Below, piece after piece: positions 40,468 to 53,014 of a DNA stretch of 64,000 nucleotides (position 1 is its first letter; each line of letters opens with the position of its first letter). The DNA is from Staphylococcus felis (GTDB lineage: Bacteria; Bacillota; Bacilli; Staphylococcales; Staphylococcaceae). The translations under genes and the position numbers were made by a program. The stretch is taken from the NCBI RefSeq assembly GCF_003012915.1, contig NZ_CP027770.1:2356001-2420000 (forward strand), in the 5' to 3' direction. The notes beneath the pieces were generated by a model. That model did no database searches. It was not told where the DNA came from and saw only the letters and a program-made list of their open reading frames with translations.

Positions 40468-40770
40468 TTATGCGTCCTCCTCATTCATGACTGCTGGCAC
40501 TTTAAATTGACCTGCTTCTACCTCTTTCGCATTTGTTAATGCTTTTTCTTGTGGTAGTCCTGCAACTGCCACATCATCACGCAATACATTTTGTAAATCC
40601 AATACGTGATTCGTAGGTTTAACATTTTCTGTGTCAACATTGTCAATTTGATGACAAAAATCCAGTATACCAGCTAACGTGCCTTGCAATGATTTTGATT
40701 CTTCTTCAGTTACATTTAAGCGAGCAAGATTAGCAATATATTCGACTTGTTCGTGTGTAATTTCAGCCAT
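40468..40770 (-). CDS. gatC: Asp/Glu-tRNA amidotransferase subunit C
   Basis: Small subunit of 100 residues that holds GatA and GatB together. It has the family pattern [16 protein letters not shown] at the start and [16 protein letters not shown] near the end. It is the first gene of gatC-gatA-gatB. Its ribosome site lies near the start of a 316-bp divergent gap shared with putP. Confidence 0.95.
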   Translation of the reverse strand: MAEITHEQVEYIANLARLNVTEEESKSLQGTLAGILDFCHQIDNVDTENVKPTNHVLDLQNVLRDDVAVAGLPQEKALTNAKEVEAGQFKVPAVMNEEDA

Positions 40771-41086
40771 TACAACAAAGCCTCCCTTAAAATTAGTCTT
40801 TTATCTATAAATTGTATCAAATTTCATAGTAAAAATCTAAACCTTTTCGACACTCCACTCATAATAAAGTCAATTAAAGACTATAGCCACTTAGCTTATT
40901 CCAACTTTTTCTTCAACAAAACGATAAACGTTTTGATTGTACCTTGTTATGATTAGCTTCTTAATTGTAACTCCCTTTTAACTACTAAATTATGTCTGAA
41001 ATGTGAATTGCCGTTAAAAAACTTCTTTTTTTTATTTGACAATTCTGTATAATGAATTTAAGCACTCTAAATAGGGGGGATTTTAT
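40771..41086. promoter_or_regulatory. 316-bp divergent promoter region of gatCAB and putP
   Basis: Contains no credible gene. A TATAAT at 41048-41053, 34 nt before the putP start, is the best -10 candidate. TTGACA at 41036-41041 is too close to pair with it. A T-tract (41025-41033) precedes them. No terminator or strong hairpin was found. Confidence 0.45.
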
Positions 41087-42634
41087 TTGTTTATATACGG
41101 AGCTACACTATCTAGCCAAGTCAATCCTGATTGGCAAACTTACATTATGATTGTTGCTTATTTCATTATACTACTCGGAATAGGATACTATGGCTATAAA
41201 CAAGCTACAAGTAACCTAAGCGAATATATGTTAGGTGGACGTAATATCGGGCCATGGGTTACTGCACTTTCTGCAGGGGCATCTGATATGAGCGGATGGA
41301 TGATTATGGGGTTGCCGGGTGAGGTCTACTCAACTGGATTATCAGCACTATGGTTAGCTATCGGTCTAACAATTGGTGCTTATATTAACTATCTTGTCGT
41401 GGCACCTCGTTTGCGTGTGCATACCGAATTAGCAGGTGATGCTATCACGTTGCCTGACTTTTTTAAAAATCGCTTAAACGATCAATCAAATATTATAAAA
41501 ATTGTTTCAGGATTAATTATTGTTGTCTTTTTTACCCTATATACGCATTCAGGTCTTGTTTCAGGCGGAAAATTATTTCAGAGTGCATTCGGTCTAGATT
41601 ATCGAATCGGTTTAATTGTTATTGCCGCTATTGTTATTTTGTATACTTTTTTTGGTGGCTATTTAGCTGTTTCAATTACAGATTTCTTCCAAGGGGTTAT
41701 TATGTTAATTGCTATGATTATGGTGCCTATTGTGACAATGCTTAAGCTGAATGGTTTAGATACTTTTGGAACAATAGCAGAAATGAAACCCACTAACCTT
41801 GACCTCTTTAAAGGCACAACAGTGATTGGAATTATTTCGTTTCTCGCTTGGGGATTAGGTTACTTTGGCCAACCTCATATTTTAGTTCGTTTTATGTCCA
41901 TTCGTTCAATTAAGCTCTTTCCATTCACTAGACGTATTGGAATTAGCTGGATGGCAGTTGGTCTATTAGGCGCTGTTTTAGTAGGTTTGTTAGGCATTGC
42001 ATTTGTACCAGCACAAGGCGTTGTGATTAAAGATCCAGAAACCTTATTTATTTTAATGGGACAAGTCCTATTTCACCCATTAGTTGGTGGCTTCTTATTA
42101 GCAGCCATTTTAGCTGCAATTATGAGTACAATCTCTTCACAATTACTTGTGACATCAAGTTCTCTGACTGAAGATTTTTATAAGCTTATTCGGGGGTCAC
42201 AAGCTAATACGTCAAAACACGAAAAAGAATTCGTACTTGTCGGTCGTATATCAGTTGTAGTGGTAGCCCTTGTAGCAATACTCATTGCTTGGACTCCAAA
42301 TGATACAATTTTAAATTTAGTTGGTAATGCGTGGGCTGGTTTCGGTGCCTCATTTGGTCCACTTGTTATTTTATCTTTATATTGGAAAGGACTAACACGA
42401 ACTGGTGCTATTAGCGGTATGATAGCAGGAGCATTGACAGTTATATTATGGATTGTCTTAATCTTGCCATTAGGTGATGTCAATGATTTCTTTAATCTAT
42501 ACGAAATTGTACCTGGCTTTATTGTAAGCTTAATCGTTACAATTGTCGTATCATTATTCACACAAAAACCAGGCTCTTTTGTATTAGATGAATTTAAACA
42601 AGTAGAACAACAATTAGCAGACGCAAAGAAATAA
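41087..42634 (+). CDS. putP: Sodium/proline symporter PutP
   Basis: SSS-family membrane transporter that imports proline with sodium; it serves osmoprotection and growth on host proline. The 515 residues hold about 13 transmembrane helices. The signature [22 protein letters not shown] near the start carries residues of the sodium and substrate sites. The TTG start is supported by an AGGGGGG site. It is divergent from gatCAB and ends at repeat copy C facing camS. Confidence 0.93.
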   Translation: MFIYGATLSSQVNPDWQTYIMIVAYFIILLGIGYYGYKQATSNLSEYMLGGRNIGPWVTALSAGASDMSGWMIMGLPGEVYSTGLSALWLAIGLTIGAYINYLVVAPRLRVHTELAGDAITLPDFFKNRLNDQSNIIKIVSGLIIVVFFTLYTHSGLVSGGKLFQSAFGLDYRIGLIVIAAIVILYTFFGGYLAVSITDFFQGVIMLIAMIMVPIVTMLKLNGLDTFGTIAEMKPTNLDLFKGTTVIGIISFLAWGLGYFGQPHILVRFMSIRSIKLFPFTRRIGISWMAVGLLGAVLVGLLGIAFVPAQGVVIKDPETLFILMGQVLFHPLVGGFLLAAILAAIMSTISSQLLVTSSSLTEDFYKLIRGSQANTSKHEKEFVLVGRISVVVVALVAILIAWTPNDTILNLVGNAWAGFGASFGPLVILSLYWKGLTRTGAISGMIAGALTVILWIVLILPLGDVNDFFNLYEIVPGFIVSLIVTIVVSLFTQKPGSFVLDEFKQVEQQLADAKK

Positions 42635-42653
42635 AACGTTAATCATTAAAAAT

Positions 42654-42979
42654 GAGTCTGGAATATAAACATCTCAGTAATCGAAATGCTTCGAGGTTTT
42701 CGTAAGAATTTACGAAAAATCTCGAAGTTTTCTTATAATGAGGTGATTCATTCAATGATACGAAAGTGTCTTTTTTAAAAGTATTTTAATGTAAATTACA
42801 TGTATATCACGTCGTATTGTTGGCGAGACTCCTGAGGGAATAGGATGAGCGTCGAGACCAAGGCTCGACCCATCCCCTAGGAAATGCGAGCCAAACAATA
42901 CGAATGATTGATAACAGAAAAGCGTAGAGGTGATTCAATCATCTCTACGCTATTATTTTGGGATTGATGTCCTAGGCTC
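42654..42979 (+). repeat. Intergenic repeat, copy C (long form)
   Basis: Longest copy, forward orientation. It has an extra module at the left (42654-42727) with the hairpin CTTCGAGGTTTTCGTAAG...CGAAAAATCTCGAAG, then the standard AT-rich part and GC-rich core. The hairpin GCGTAGAG...CTCTACGC (42922-42950) is followed by the GGGATTGATGTCC end. It lies between convergent putP and camS. The hairpin is 55 nt past the camS stop codon and has CTTTTCTG after it on the minus strand. Confidence 0.87.
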
Positions 42980-43005
42980 ATTTTTAGATATTCTACAAAC
43001 TGAAG

Positions 43006-44202
43006 TTAATTGTTATATATATGAATTTGTGGTGACTTGTCGTCTTCTTTTTTCACAATCAATGCTCTTGCCTGACTACCATCTTTAATATGAATTTCAT
43101 ATGAATCCATCTCTTTAAATTCTTTTTCAGACAGTTGCGTAACATACTGTGTAATCCCTATTAATTCCGCTTTACCATAATAATCAATCGGTAAGTCAAC
43201 TACTAAATGACTCGCCTTTTTGTTCGTAAATGTGACTTTGCCCACAGCTTGAGTGAAATTAGAAAAATAAGATTGTAAGCTATCGTTGAAGTTTTGAAAA
43301 TTATTATTTAAATGATCGCTATACTCTGCTGCTTCACTTGAAGGTAGCAATACTGTTTTTTCTTTAATCTTATGCCAATCATCTAAATTTGCTTCTCGCT
43401 CCTCAGACGAAGCATAACTTACGAAATGACCCGGTGTAATATCATCTTGTCCCGATTGAATATAGATTGCAAATGTGATCGGAATGTCTTTTAAGTCCTT
43501 ATGTGCTCTTAAACGTGTTAAGATTTCTTCTGCCATTTCTTTCCCTTGTTCTTCTACTTTTTGAGCATCTAGGTTTTGACTATATGTTTCACCATACTTT
43601 TCTTTTTGATAGTAATATACACTATTCATGGCTAAACCAATAGTCATCCCTTTTATTTTGTTTCCTTTTGTATCTGAGTTATCATAAAAATCTTGTTCTA
43701 AAATATTTGATAATACAGCTGGAGATTTTTTAGCTATTTTTTCTTCATCTTTTTCTCCATTTGTTGATGGGTTCAATCCTAAATTTTCAGTAGCGTTACG
43801 ATCTTCTTTTTCCTCATCACTCATTCCGTCAAGCTCTTTTTTTGTATATTTAGGTTTTAGATAAGCTCTAATCGTATCTTTATCTAAGTATTGACCATCT
43901 TGATACAAATAGTCATCTGTTGGATAAACACGCTTGCTAATCTCTAATAACCCATCTTCAAAATCTTCACCATTGTAACTATTAGCCATATTTTCTTGTA
44001 CGAGTCCTCTCGCTTGGCTTTCTTTAAATGGTAGTATTGTACGATAATCTTCTCCTTGTACTGCTCTATCAGTGGCTATTTCTTTTACTTTATCTGAGCC
44101 TTGACCGCTTTGGTCTGCATCTTCAGGTTGTGAGTCTGATTTTGGTGCACAAGCTGTTAAAACGAGGGATAAACCTAAGATTGTGATAATCTTTTTTTTC
44201 AT
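43006..44202 (-). CDS. camS: CamS-family sex-pheromone lipoprotein
   Basis: Surface lipoprotein of 398 residues, orthologous to S. aureus CamS by its long matched C-terminal part (for example NNNFQNFNDSLQSYFSNFTQAVGKVTF). A type II signal peptide ends in the lipobox LTAC with C18 as the lipidated cysteine. In S. aureus the processed signal peptide yields the pheromone-like peptide cAM373; here the signal region reads ITILGLSLVLTA, a different peptide. The body function is unknown. It is the last gene of pcrB-pcrA-ligA-camS. Confidence 0.92.
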   Translation of the reverse strand: MKKKIITILGLSLVLTACAPKSDSQPEDADQSGQGSDKVKEIATDRAVQGEDYRTILPFKESQARGLVQENMANSYNGEDFEDGLLEISKRVYPTDDYLYQDGQYLDKDTIRAYLKPKYTKKELDGMSDEEKEDRNATENLGLNPSTNGEKDEEKIAKKSPAVLSNILEQDFYDNSDTKGNKIKGMTIGLAMNSVYYYQKEKYGETYSQNLDAQKVEEQGKEMAEEILTRLRAHKDLKDIPITFAIYIQSGQDDITPGHFVSYASSEEREANLDDWHKIKEKTVLLPSSEAAEYSDHLNNNFQNFNDSLQSYFSNFTQAVGKVTFTNKKASHLVVDLPIDYYGKAELIGITQYVTQLSEKEFKEMDSYEIHIKDGSQARALIVKKEDDKSPQIHIYNN

Positions 44203-44217
44203 CGCTAAACCCCTTAC

Positions 44218-46218
<2,001 letters not shown>

Positions 46219-48411
46219 TTATGAATCCCCCTTTTTTTCAATAGGCGCAAATTGTGCGAGCAAACGTTTAGGCCCTTCGCTTTTAAAGATAATATCTAAC
46301 TCTATTGATCCATTTTTATCATTAACGTTAGAGACCATGCCTTCTCCCCATGCTTTATGAATCACTTTATCGCCTACTCGCCAATCAGTAGAGGATTGTA
46401 GCGATTTTGAATTCGTCATTCGCTTACTAAAGTCTCTTTTAACAGGTTTACGTTGACTTCCCATACTTCCCATTCGTTGATTAGATTGTGATTCTAATAA
46501 ATCTGCTGGTATTTCGTTTAGAAATCTTGAGCGAGGATTAGATTGTGAGCGCCCAAAAAGCGTTCGTGAAGAAGCGTGAGTCAAGTATAAGACCTCTTCT
46601 GCTCGTGTAATCGCAACATAACTAATACGACGTTCTTCTTCCATTTCATGATCATCATCCGCTTTAATCGCGCGGATATGTGGGAAAATCGACTCTTCCA
46701 TACCAATGATGAATACCACAGGAAACTCTAAACCTTTAGCAGAGTGCATCGTCATCAGCGTAACGCCATCTTCTAAGTTAGCCTCGTCAACATCCGCCAC
46801 TAGTGACAAATCTGTTAAAAAGTTAATCAGAGATTGCTCTTCAAGCGGTGTATTTTCTTCGTAATCATGTGGAACTGACATAAACTCATCGATATTCTCA
46901 AGGCGACTTCGAGCTTCAATTGTTTGTTCACGCGATAACATTTCACGGTACCCTGATTTATCTAGCACTTCATTAACAATATCCGTTATTTCTAAAAATT
47001 CTTGTTCTTTCATTAAATGGCTCATTAATGTATAAAAATCGGCTGCAGCTTGTGTCACTTTTTTGGACAACCCAATAAAGTCGACTTCAGCTAGTGCATC
47101 AAACATACTCATTTGATGTGCATTAGCATAATTTGAAATTTTTTCAACTGATGACGGGCCAATACCACGCTTAGGTACATTAATAATACGTTGTAAACTG
47201 ATATCATCGGCACTATTCGCAACAAGTCTCAGATAACTTAATACATCTTTGATTTCTTTTCGATCATAGAACTTTTGGCCGCCAACCATGACATATGGAA
47301 TATTAGATTTCAAAAATGTCTCCTCAAGCACACGTGACTGCGCATTGGTGCGATAAAGCACTGCCATGTCCTTATATTTCTTACCTTTTTGTTGCTGTTT
47401 CATGATTTCTTTTACAACAAATTCTGTTTCATCACGTTCACTAAACGCTTCATAATAATGAATATTTTCACCTTGTTGATTTGCAGTCCATAGTCCTTTA
47501 GGCTTGCGCTCTGTGTTATGTCGTATGACTTCATTCGCAGCAGTTAAAATTGTTTTAGTTGAGCGATAATTTTGTTCTAAATAAATTGTTTTCGCTGAAG
47601 GATAGTCTTCTTCAAATGATAAAATATTTTGAATATCGGCTCCACGCCAACCGTATATTGATTGATCTGAGTCACCTACAACACATAAGTTTTTGAACTT
47701 TTTCGCAATTAAATTAACCAATGTATATTGTGCTTTATTGGTATCTTGATACTCATCAACATGAATATATTGAAATTTGTTTTGATAATAATCTAAGACT
47801 TCCGGAACACGCTCAAACAATTTAATTGTCGTCATAATCAAATCATCGAAATCTAATGCTTGATTTCGTAATAACTGATTTTGATACCCTTCGTATACTT
47901 TGGCTACCATTTGTGTATAAAAATCCTTAGCTTCTCCTAGCGCAATTTGAGGTGTTTTGAGTTCATTTTTCAACTGACTGATAGCCGCAATAAACATTCT
48001 TGGCTCATACTTTTTAGGATCTATATTTTCTCTCTTTAAAATATCTTTAATCACTGATTTTTGATCTGTGGGATCAATAATAGTGAAATTACGTTCAATA
48101 CCTATACGATCAACATCTCGTCTTAAAATGCGTACACACATCGAATGGAATGTAGACATCCAAATCACTTCTGCTTCTTCCCCTACAAGCACTTGAACAC
48201 GTTCTTTCATCTCTTTGGCTGCCTTATTTGTAAATGTGATGGCTAAGATGTTATAAGGAGAAACACCTTTTTCATCTAATAGATATGCGATACGGTGTGT
48301 TAAAACACGCGTTTTCCCTGAACCTGCTCCCGCCATAATTAAAAGTGGCCCTTCAGTTGTTCGTACCGCTTCACTTTGTTCAGCGTTCATATGTTGCACA
48401 AGTGAATTCAT
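46219..48411 (-). CDS. pcrA: ATP-dependent DNA helicase PcrA
   Basis: UvrD/Rep-family 3'-5' helicase needed for repair, plasmid replication and removal of RecA. The 730 residues include the P-loop [12 protein letters not shown] at the start, motif [13 protein letters not shown], motif [17 protein letters not shown], and motif [15 protein letters not shown]. The C-terminal Tudor-like domain ([17 protein letters not shown]) binds RNA polymerase. Its ATG shares one base with the pcrB stop codon (TAATG), so translation is coupled. Confidence 0.97.
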   Translation of the reverse strand: MNSLVQHMNAEQSEAVRTTEGPLLIMAGAGSGKTRVLTHRIAYLLDEKGVSPYNILAITFTNKAAKEMKERVQVLVGEEAEVIWMSTFHSMCVRILRRDVDRIGIERNFTIIDPTDQKSVIKDILKRENIDPKKYEPRMFIAAISQLKNELKTPQIALGEAKDFYTQMVAKVYEGYQNQLLRNQALDFDDLIMTTIKLFERVPEVLDYYQNKFQYIHVDEYQDTNKAQYTLVNLIAKKFKNLCVVGDSDQSIYGWRGADIQNILSFEEDYPSAKTIYLEQNYRSTKTILTAANEVIRHNTERKPKGLWTANQQGENIHYYEAFSERDETEFVVKEIMKQQQKGKKYKDMAVLYRTNAQSRVLEETFLKSNIPYVMVGGQKFYDRKEIKDVLSYLRLVANSADDISLQRIINVPKRGIGPSSVEKISNYANAHQMSMFDALAEVDFIGLSKKVTQAAADFYTLMSHLMKEQEFLEITDIVNEVLDKSGYREMLSREQTIEARSRLENIDEFMSVPHDYEENTPLEEQSLINFLTDLSLVADVDEANLEDGVTLMTMHSAKGLEFPVVFIIGMEESIFPHIRAIKADDDHEMEEERRISYVAITRAEEVLYLTHASSRTLFGRSQSNPRSRFLNEIPADLLESQSNQRMGSMGSQRKPVKRDFSKRMTNSKSLQSSTDWRVGDKVIHKAWGEGMVSNVNDKNGSIELDIIFKSEGPKRLLAQFAPIEKKGDS

Positions 48412-49100
48412 TATGTTCTCTCCTTTATTTTAGTCGTTTTAATCGCTTTTTTGATATCATCATAAATAATATTGCCAACAATGATAGTGTCAGCAATTTC
48501 TGAAACTTGTTGCGCACGTTCTAAACTATCGATGCCCCCGCCGTAAAAAAGTTGGGTCTCAGTTAACTCTGATTTCGCCGCTTTGATAATATCTAAATCA
48601 CCAAAAGTGCCACTGTATTCTAAGTATAGGACAGGCAATCTATAAAATGCATTTGCCATTTGACTATATGCTATCACATCATCAACATCAAGTTTTGTAT
48701 TCGCTTGCGTATGTTGACTGACTTTACTATCTGGATTCATAACGATGTATCCTTCAAATATAAATTCATCAAAATTAATCATATGTCCATACTCTTTTAA
48801 CGCACGATGAAGCATACCATTATGAAATTCTGTATCATTACTGTTCAAAACAGTTGGTACAAAATAAAAATCAAAACCTGGCATCGTACTCTCTATATTT
48901 GAGATTTCTAATGTAAGTGGAAGAGGATATCGCCGTACTCGACTCATTAAATTAAGCACATTATCTTCTGTTACATTATCCGTACCACCAATCATAATAG
49001 CATCAGTATGAGACATACATATTTTATCTAAATCTTCATCTGATATTTCCTTTGCAGGATCTAGCTTAAAAACGTGTCGCCAGCTTTTAATATCATACAT
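48411..49100 (-). CDS. pcrB: Heptaprenylglyceryl phosphate synthase PcrB
   Basis: TIM-barrel prenyltransferase that joins heptaprenyl diphosphate to glycerol-1-phosphate. Key parts are the start [17 protein letters not shown], the phosphate-binding region [13 protein letters not shown], and the C-terminal [13 protein letters not shown] and [12 protein letters not shown] take the ATG at 49100 (229 residues, MYDIKSW) since AAAGGAGCG stands 8 nt away; a longer reading to 49127 includes that site. It is the first gene of the pcrB-pcrA-ligA-camS operon. Confidence 0.93.
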   Translation of the reverse strand: MYDIKSWRHVFKLDPAKEISDEDLDKICMSHTDAIMIGGTDNVTEDNVLNLMSRVRRYPLPLTLEISNIESTMPGFDFYFVPTVLNSNDTEFHNGMLHRALKEYGHMINFDEFIFEGYIVMNPDSKVSQHTQANTKLDVDDVIAYSQMANAFYRLPVLYLEYSGTFGDLDIIKAAKSELTETQLFYGGGIDSLERAQQVSEIADTIIVGNIIYDDIKKAIKTTKIKERT

Positions 49101-49933
49101 CGCTTTACGCTCCTTTAAAAATTTCATACCTCATATTATAGCACTTTTATATACTGATATCTAAAGTTCACAAAGACTTTACACGTTTATTTAATCACTT
49201 TTCATGCAGTTTACAAAGCGTCCTAACGAAAACTATTTTTAGAGTCAAAGTTACAAGCAATTTCTTTTCACTGCGCCAATCTAAAATCCATTCTTTCTTT
49301 GTTTTAATCGACTTTCGCTTTCATAAAAAAAGTCTAGGGCATAAATCCCAAATTAAATAGCACTAAGTTGATTTTTAATAAAAATACGTCTTAGTGCTTC
49401 TTTTTATGATAAAACTTTGTATGATATTCCTTCGCTTTCTGAGTGGACAACCTCACCTTGTACTATTCGGCTAGTCCTGTTCTCACGGGAGTCTCGTCAT
49501 CAATACTTCGTTTATGCATGTAATCATTCACTATTATACTTAAAAAATAAGACACTTTCGTATCATTTAATTCATCATCATAAAAACTAAATTAACGAGT
49601 TGCCTTATGTATAAAAATTATAACATGACTAATTAACACTACAGAAACTTCCCTTTGGCTGCCTTATAATGATACCGTTAAATCAATACCTAAGAAGGTA
49701 TTCAAACACCATCGTGGTGCGACTAAACATATCATTAAAGGAAAAACTTCGAGATTTTTCGTGAATTCGTACGAAAACCTCGAAGTTTTTCGATTACTGA
49801 TATATATCAGACTCCTTATTTGTATATCAGTTTGACCTTCATCTTATTTTGGGGCAAAATAATGAAAGCTTGAAACTATGATAAATATAATCATACGTCC
49901 CATAAAAATTGATGAAATGCAAAAATGACTATA
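49101..49933. repeat. 833-bp non-coding gap with broken and composite repeat copies (copy F)
   Basis: No credible gene is present. It holds a broken repeat in the reverse orientation (about 49332-49590), starting with GGGCATAAATCCC. A different hairpin, AGCACTAAG/CTTAGTGCT (49359-49398), replaces the usual one. A degraded core and GGGAGTCTCG then lead to a part matching the AT-rich tail of the good copies. A separate stretch at 49745-49812 is a near-identical reverse copy of the extra left module of copy C. The gap lies between yerC and pcrB, both read leftward. Confidence 0.65.
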
Positions 49934-50236
49934 TCAATCTTTTGTTTCGATATTCATACGCTCAAGTATCATTGTATATGCATCATTTCCCCATTGGAGC
50001 GATCGTTTAACTCGAGAAATGGTTGCTGTCGATGCACCTGATTCTTGTTCAATTGTGGCATAAGTATACCCTTGTTTGATCATTTTAGCGACTTGCAATC
50101 GTTGTGAAAGCGACTGAATCTCATTCACAGTACATAAATCATCAAAAAATTGATAACATTCTTCTCTTGTTTCTAATGTTAAAATTGCATCAAATAATTC
50201 ATCTAATGCTTGTCCTCGTAATTTTTCAATTTGCAT
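49934..50236 (-). CDS. yerC: YerC, TrpR-family DNA-binding protein
   Basis: Protein of 100 residues from the YerC/YecD branch of the TrpR repressor family. The helix-turn-helix is clear in SLSQRLQVAKMIKQGYTYATIEQESGASTATISRVKRSLQW (about 40-80). The N-terminal helices serve as the dimer interface. The regulator's targets are unknown in this branch. It lies between purB (same strand, upstream) and the pcrB operon. A strong inverted repeat stands just before it. Confidence 0.88.
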   Translation of the reverse strand: MQIEKLRGQALDELFDAILTLETREECYQFFDDLCTVNEIQSLSQRLQVAKMIKQGYTYATIEQESGASTATISRVKRSLQWGNDAYTMILERMNIETKD

Positions 50237-50255
50237 GCAAACAACCCCTAATTGA

Positions 50256-50291
50256 TTAATCTATTATTATTTTAACGAATTAATAGATTAA
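50256..50291. promoter_or_regulatory. 11-bp inverted repeat upstream of yerC
   Basis: TTAATCTATTA (50256-50266) and TAATAGATTAA (50281-50291) are perfect complements around a 14-nt centre. They fill the gap between purB and yerC, 20 nt before the yerC start. There is no T-run, so it does not look like a purB terminator. It is a good candidate for an operator bound by YerC itself. Confidence 0.55.
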
Positions 50292-50303
50292 AGTGTAGTA
50301 AAG

Positions 50304-51599
50304 TTATTCTAACCCCACCCTTTTAAATATTGTATCAACTTGATTAAGGTGATGTCTAGGGTCAAAACATGCATCTAATTCTTCTTTAGATAATTGGTCA
50401 GTAATTTTTGAATCGGCTTCAACAAGTTCTCTAAATGGCGTTTTTGTTTGCCATGATTCCATTGCTTTAGGTTGCACAGTATCATAAGCTTCTTCACGAA
50501 CCATACCTTTATCGATTAATGCGAGCAATACACGTTGCGAATAAATTAAACCAAATGTCTTATTCATATTCTCAGTCATGTTCTCTTCATAGACTGTCAA
50601 GCGATCAATGATATTTGTAAAACGATTTAGGGCATAATCTAATGCAATCGTCACGTCTGGTAACATAATACGTTCTGCCGATGAGTGAGAAATATCTCTC
50701 TCATGCCATAGCGCTACATTTTCATATGCTGTTGTAATATAACCACGAATAACGCGAGCAATACCTGTGATGTTTTCAGAACCAATTGGATTACGTTTAT
50801 GAGGCATAGCAGATGACCCTTTTTGACCTTTTGCAAACGCTTCTTCTACTTCACGTGTTTCAGTTTTTTGTAAATTTCTAACTTCTACGGCAAATTTTTC
50901 AAGAGATGTCGCTATTAAACTCATTGTAGCAATATAATATGCATGGCGATCACGTTGTAATGTTTGTGTCGAGATCGGTGCAGTCCCGATTCCTAAATGC
51001 TTGCATACATATGATTCAATCTCAGGTGGAATATTAGCGAATGTACCAACTGCTCCACTCATTTTTCCTACTTCAATTTCTTCACGCACACGTTTAAAAC
51101 GCTCTAAATTACGCTTCATCTCCGCATACCAAAGTGCCATTTTCAAACCAAAAGTTGTTGGTTCTGCATGCACACCATGTGTTCTTCCCATCATCAATGT
51201 TGTTTTATACTTTTTAGCTTTTGCAGCTAAAACTTCTATAAAACGCTCTAAATCCTTTTCAATGATATCGTTGGCTTGTTTAATTTGAAAACTTAGCGCC
51301 GTATCAACGACATCTGTAGAAGTTAAACCATAATGTACCCATTTACGTTCATCACCTAGTGTTTCTGAAACTTGACGCGTAAATGCTACGACGTCATGGC
51401 GCGTTTCTTGTTCGATTTCTTTAGCTCGATTTACATCAACGCGTGCATGCTTTCTAATCTTTTCAACATCTTCTTTAGGGATATAACCTAGTTCGCTCCA
51501 AGCTTCACTTGCTAGAATTTCGACCTCTAACCATGCTTCATAACGATTTTGATCTGTCCAAATATTTGACATTTCTGCTCTTGAATAACGTTCAATCAT
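50304..51599 (-). CDS. purB: Adenylosuccinate lyase PurB
   Basis: Catalyses two fumarate-releasing steps in purine synthesis: SAICAR to AICAR, and adenylosuccinate to AMP. The 431 residues carry the fumarase/aspartase superfamily signature [15 protein letters not shown] with the mobile catalytic loop. The catalytic histidine lies in [16 protein letters not shown], with another conserved block at [13 protein letters not shown]. It stands apart from the pur operon, as in other staphylococci, next to yerC. Confidence 0.97.
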   Translation of the reverse strand: MIERYSRAEMSNIWTDQNRYEAWLEVEILASEAWSELGYIPKEDVEKIRKHARVDVNRAKEIEQETRHDVVAFTRQVSETLGDERKWVHYGLTSTDVVDTALSFQIKQANDIIEKDLERFIEVLAAKAKKYKTTLMMGRTHGVHAEPTTFGLKMALWYAEMKRNLERFKRVREEIEVGKMSGAVGTFANIPPEIESYVCKHLGIGTAPISTQTLQRDRHAYYIATMSLIATSLEKFAVEVRNLQKTETREVEEAFAKGQKGSSAMPHKRNPIGSENITGIARVIRGYITTAYENVALWHERDISHSSAERIMLPDVTIALDYALNRFTNIIDRLTVYEENMTENMNKTFGLIYSQRVLLALIDKGMVREEAYDTVQPKAMESWQTKTPFRELVEADSKITDQLSKEELDACFDPRHHLNQVDTIFKRVGLE

Positions 51600-52168
51600 T
51601 ATTTACAAACTCCTAACATTTATAGTTAATTTTATTATAGCAAAGACTTAAAAGATATACATTTCTTATTCAACCAGATTTAACATTCGTGTTCAAGTAG
51701 TTTTTTTCTATATTTTTTAATTATAAAGACGGTTCTACACCCTTTTCACGAATTATATAGATTGAATATTCGTTAATATACGCTTATACTCTCAATCTGA
51801 TGCATTCAAAACACTCAACTTTTATATTTTTAAGTCAATCGCATTGCATAAAACAGGCTGGGACATAAATATCTCGAATTTTTTTATATTTAAATGCTAC
51901 GAAAGTGTCTTTTTTAAAAAGTATTTTAATATAAAATCACATGTATATGACGTAGTATCGTAGGCGAGACTTCTGAGGGAATAGGTTGAGCTTCGAGACC
52001 GGGGCTCGACCTATTCCCTAGGAAATGCGATCCAAACAATACGAATGATTGATAAAGGAATAGCGTAGAGATGATTCAATCATGAACCATCTCTACGCTA
52101 TTATTTCGGGGTTTATGTTCCAAACTCTTATCATTAAATACTTTATCTACAATATCTAAATAAAGATG
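51600..52168. other. 569-bp gap upstream of purB
   Basis: It contains repeat copy D (51854-52128). The remaining 250 bp (51600-51853), just upstream of purB, should hold the purB promoter, but I could not assign hexamers with confidence. I see no guanine-binding riboswitch core. Confidence 0.5.
51854..52128 (+). repeat. Intergenic repeat, copy D
   Basis: Forward-oriented copy starting CAGGCTGGGACATAAAT. It has several point changes in the AT-rich part and a core reading GGCGAGACTTCTGAGGGAAT. The hairpin GCGTAGAG...CTCTACGC (52063-52098) is followed by a variant end TTTATGTTCC. The hairpin lies 70 nt past the stop codon of the NETI gene, and on the minus strand it reads into CTATTCCTTT. Confidence 0.85.
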
Positions 52169-52345
52169 CTACTCTTTTATTTTTTGACCAGTAAAGATAA
52201 TTTCTTGCTTTAACACTTCAACATGTCCATGCTCATCTTCTTTAAAGATGGGCTTTTCGTAGCGTCTCACAGGCATATAACCTTGTGATTTCATACGCTC
52301 TAAACATTCTTGGATGGATTCATGATCTTCAACTTTAAATTTCAT
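52169..52345 (-). CDS. NETI-motif small protein
   Basis: Protein of about 58 residues from the NETI family of Bacillales, of unknown function. It shows the family pattern [38 protein letters not shown] in short: [20 protein letters not shown] then [13 protein letters not shown]. The eponymous NETI is HESI here. I choose the ATG at 52345, with an AAAGGCG site about 10 nt upstream; another ATG at 52354 is in frame. It overlaps the end of the UPF0316 gene and is cotranscribed with it. Confidence 0.78.
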   Translation of the reverse strand: MKFKVEDHESIQECLERMKSQGYMPVRRYEKPIFKEDEHGHVEVLKQEIIFTGQKIKE

Positions 52346-52904
52346 CAGTATCATACGCCTTTACTTTCTTACTACGTACACCTTTAACCCAAAATCCGCC
52401 ATGAATGGTCCGTGGCTCATACGCTATAACAAACGCTTTGGGATCTAACTGCTTAATCGTATCCATTAGCTTTAATTCATAACGTCTTGGTGTAAGAATT
52501 TGCATCACTAATCGGTCGCCATCACGCCCATGTGCACCAAAGTGTGTGACACCATATCCTAAGTCACGTAACTGCCTTGGCAAATCCAATTCATAGTCAG
52601 CTGTTGTCACATTCACAACCGAGTACCCTAACGCAAGTTTCTCCTCAATTCTCATACCTACTATAATACCTACTGAAAAACCTAACGCATACGCAATGAT
52701 GTTTAAAAATTGATCTAAACTAGACATCACCATTCCTAATCCAATAACATATACTAAAACTTCTACAAAACTGACGACAGCCGCGACATATCGATAACCT
52801 TTCAGTGTTAGAATGACACGCATCGTCAAAGCAGTGACATAAGCTACGTTAATCATAAATATCGCAATAAGCATCATCCAAGGGTTATCATTAATAAAAC
52901 TCAT
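52335..52904 (-). CDS. UPF0316 (DUF5698/DUF2179) membrane protein
   Basis: Membrane protein of 189 residues. Three transmembrane helices fill the first 95 residues, and a cytoplasmic DUF2179 domain follows with the pattern [20 protein letters not shown] and [20 protein letters not shown]. The family is conserved in Firmicutes, with no firm function. I start it at 52904 (MSFINDNPW), where a GAGG site has normal spacing; the ATG at 52916 precedes that site. The 11-nt overlap with the NETI gene suggests joint function. Confidence 0.87.
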   Translation of the reverse strand: MSFINDNPWMMLIAIFMINVAYVTALTMRVILTLKGYRYVAAVVSFVEVLVYVIGLGMVMSSLDQFLNIIAYALGFSVGIIVGMRIEEKLALGYSVVNVTTADYELDLPRQLRDLGYGVTHFGAHGRDGDRLVMQILTPRRYELKLMDTIKQLDPKAFVIAYEPRTIHGGFWVKGVRSKKVKAYDTDEI

Positions 52905-53014
52905 AGGCAACCTCATTTCTTATTCAATCTAGCTTGTGTTAAGCGGTCGCGTCAAAATTTTGAGCCCCTTCCTTCAAAACACAAATACTTTTGTCCCTAC
53001 ATTATTATAATTTC

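Noticed and set aside
40747..40956. 69-codon open frame in the gatC-putP gap
   Set aside because: No ribosome site, starts inside gatC on the opposite strand, and the composition is that of random AT-rich DNA.
41036..41053. TTGACA and TATAAT before putP as a promoter pair
   Set aside because: Only 6 nt separate the hexamers; sigma-A promoters need about 17. Only the TATAAT is kept as a candidate.
51600..51853. Purine riboswitch upstream of purB
   Set aside because: I looked for the conserved three-way-junction core and found nothing convincing.
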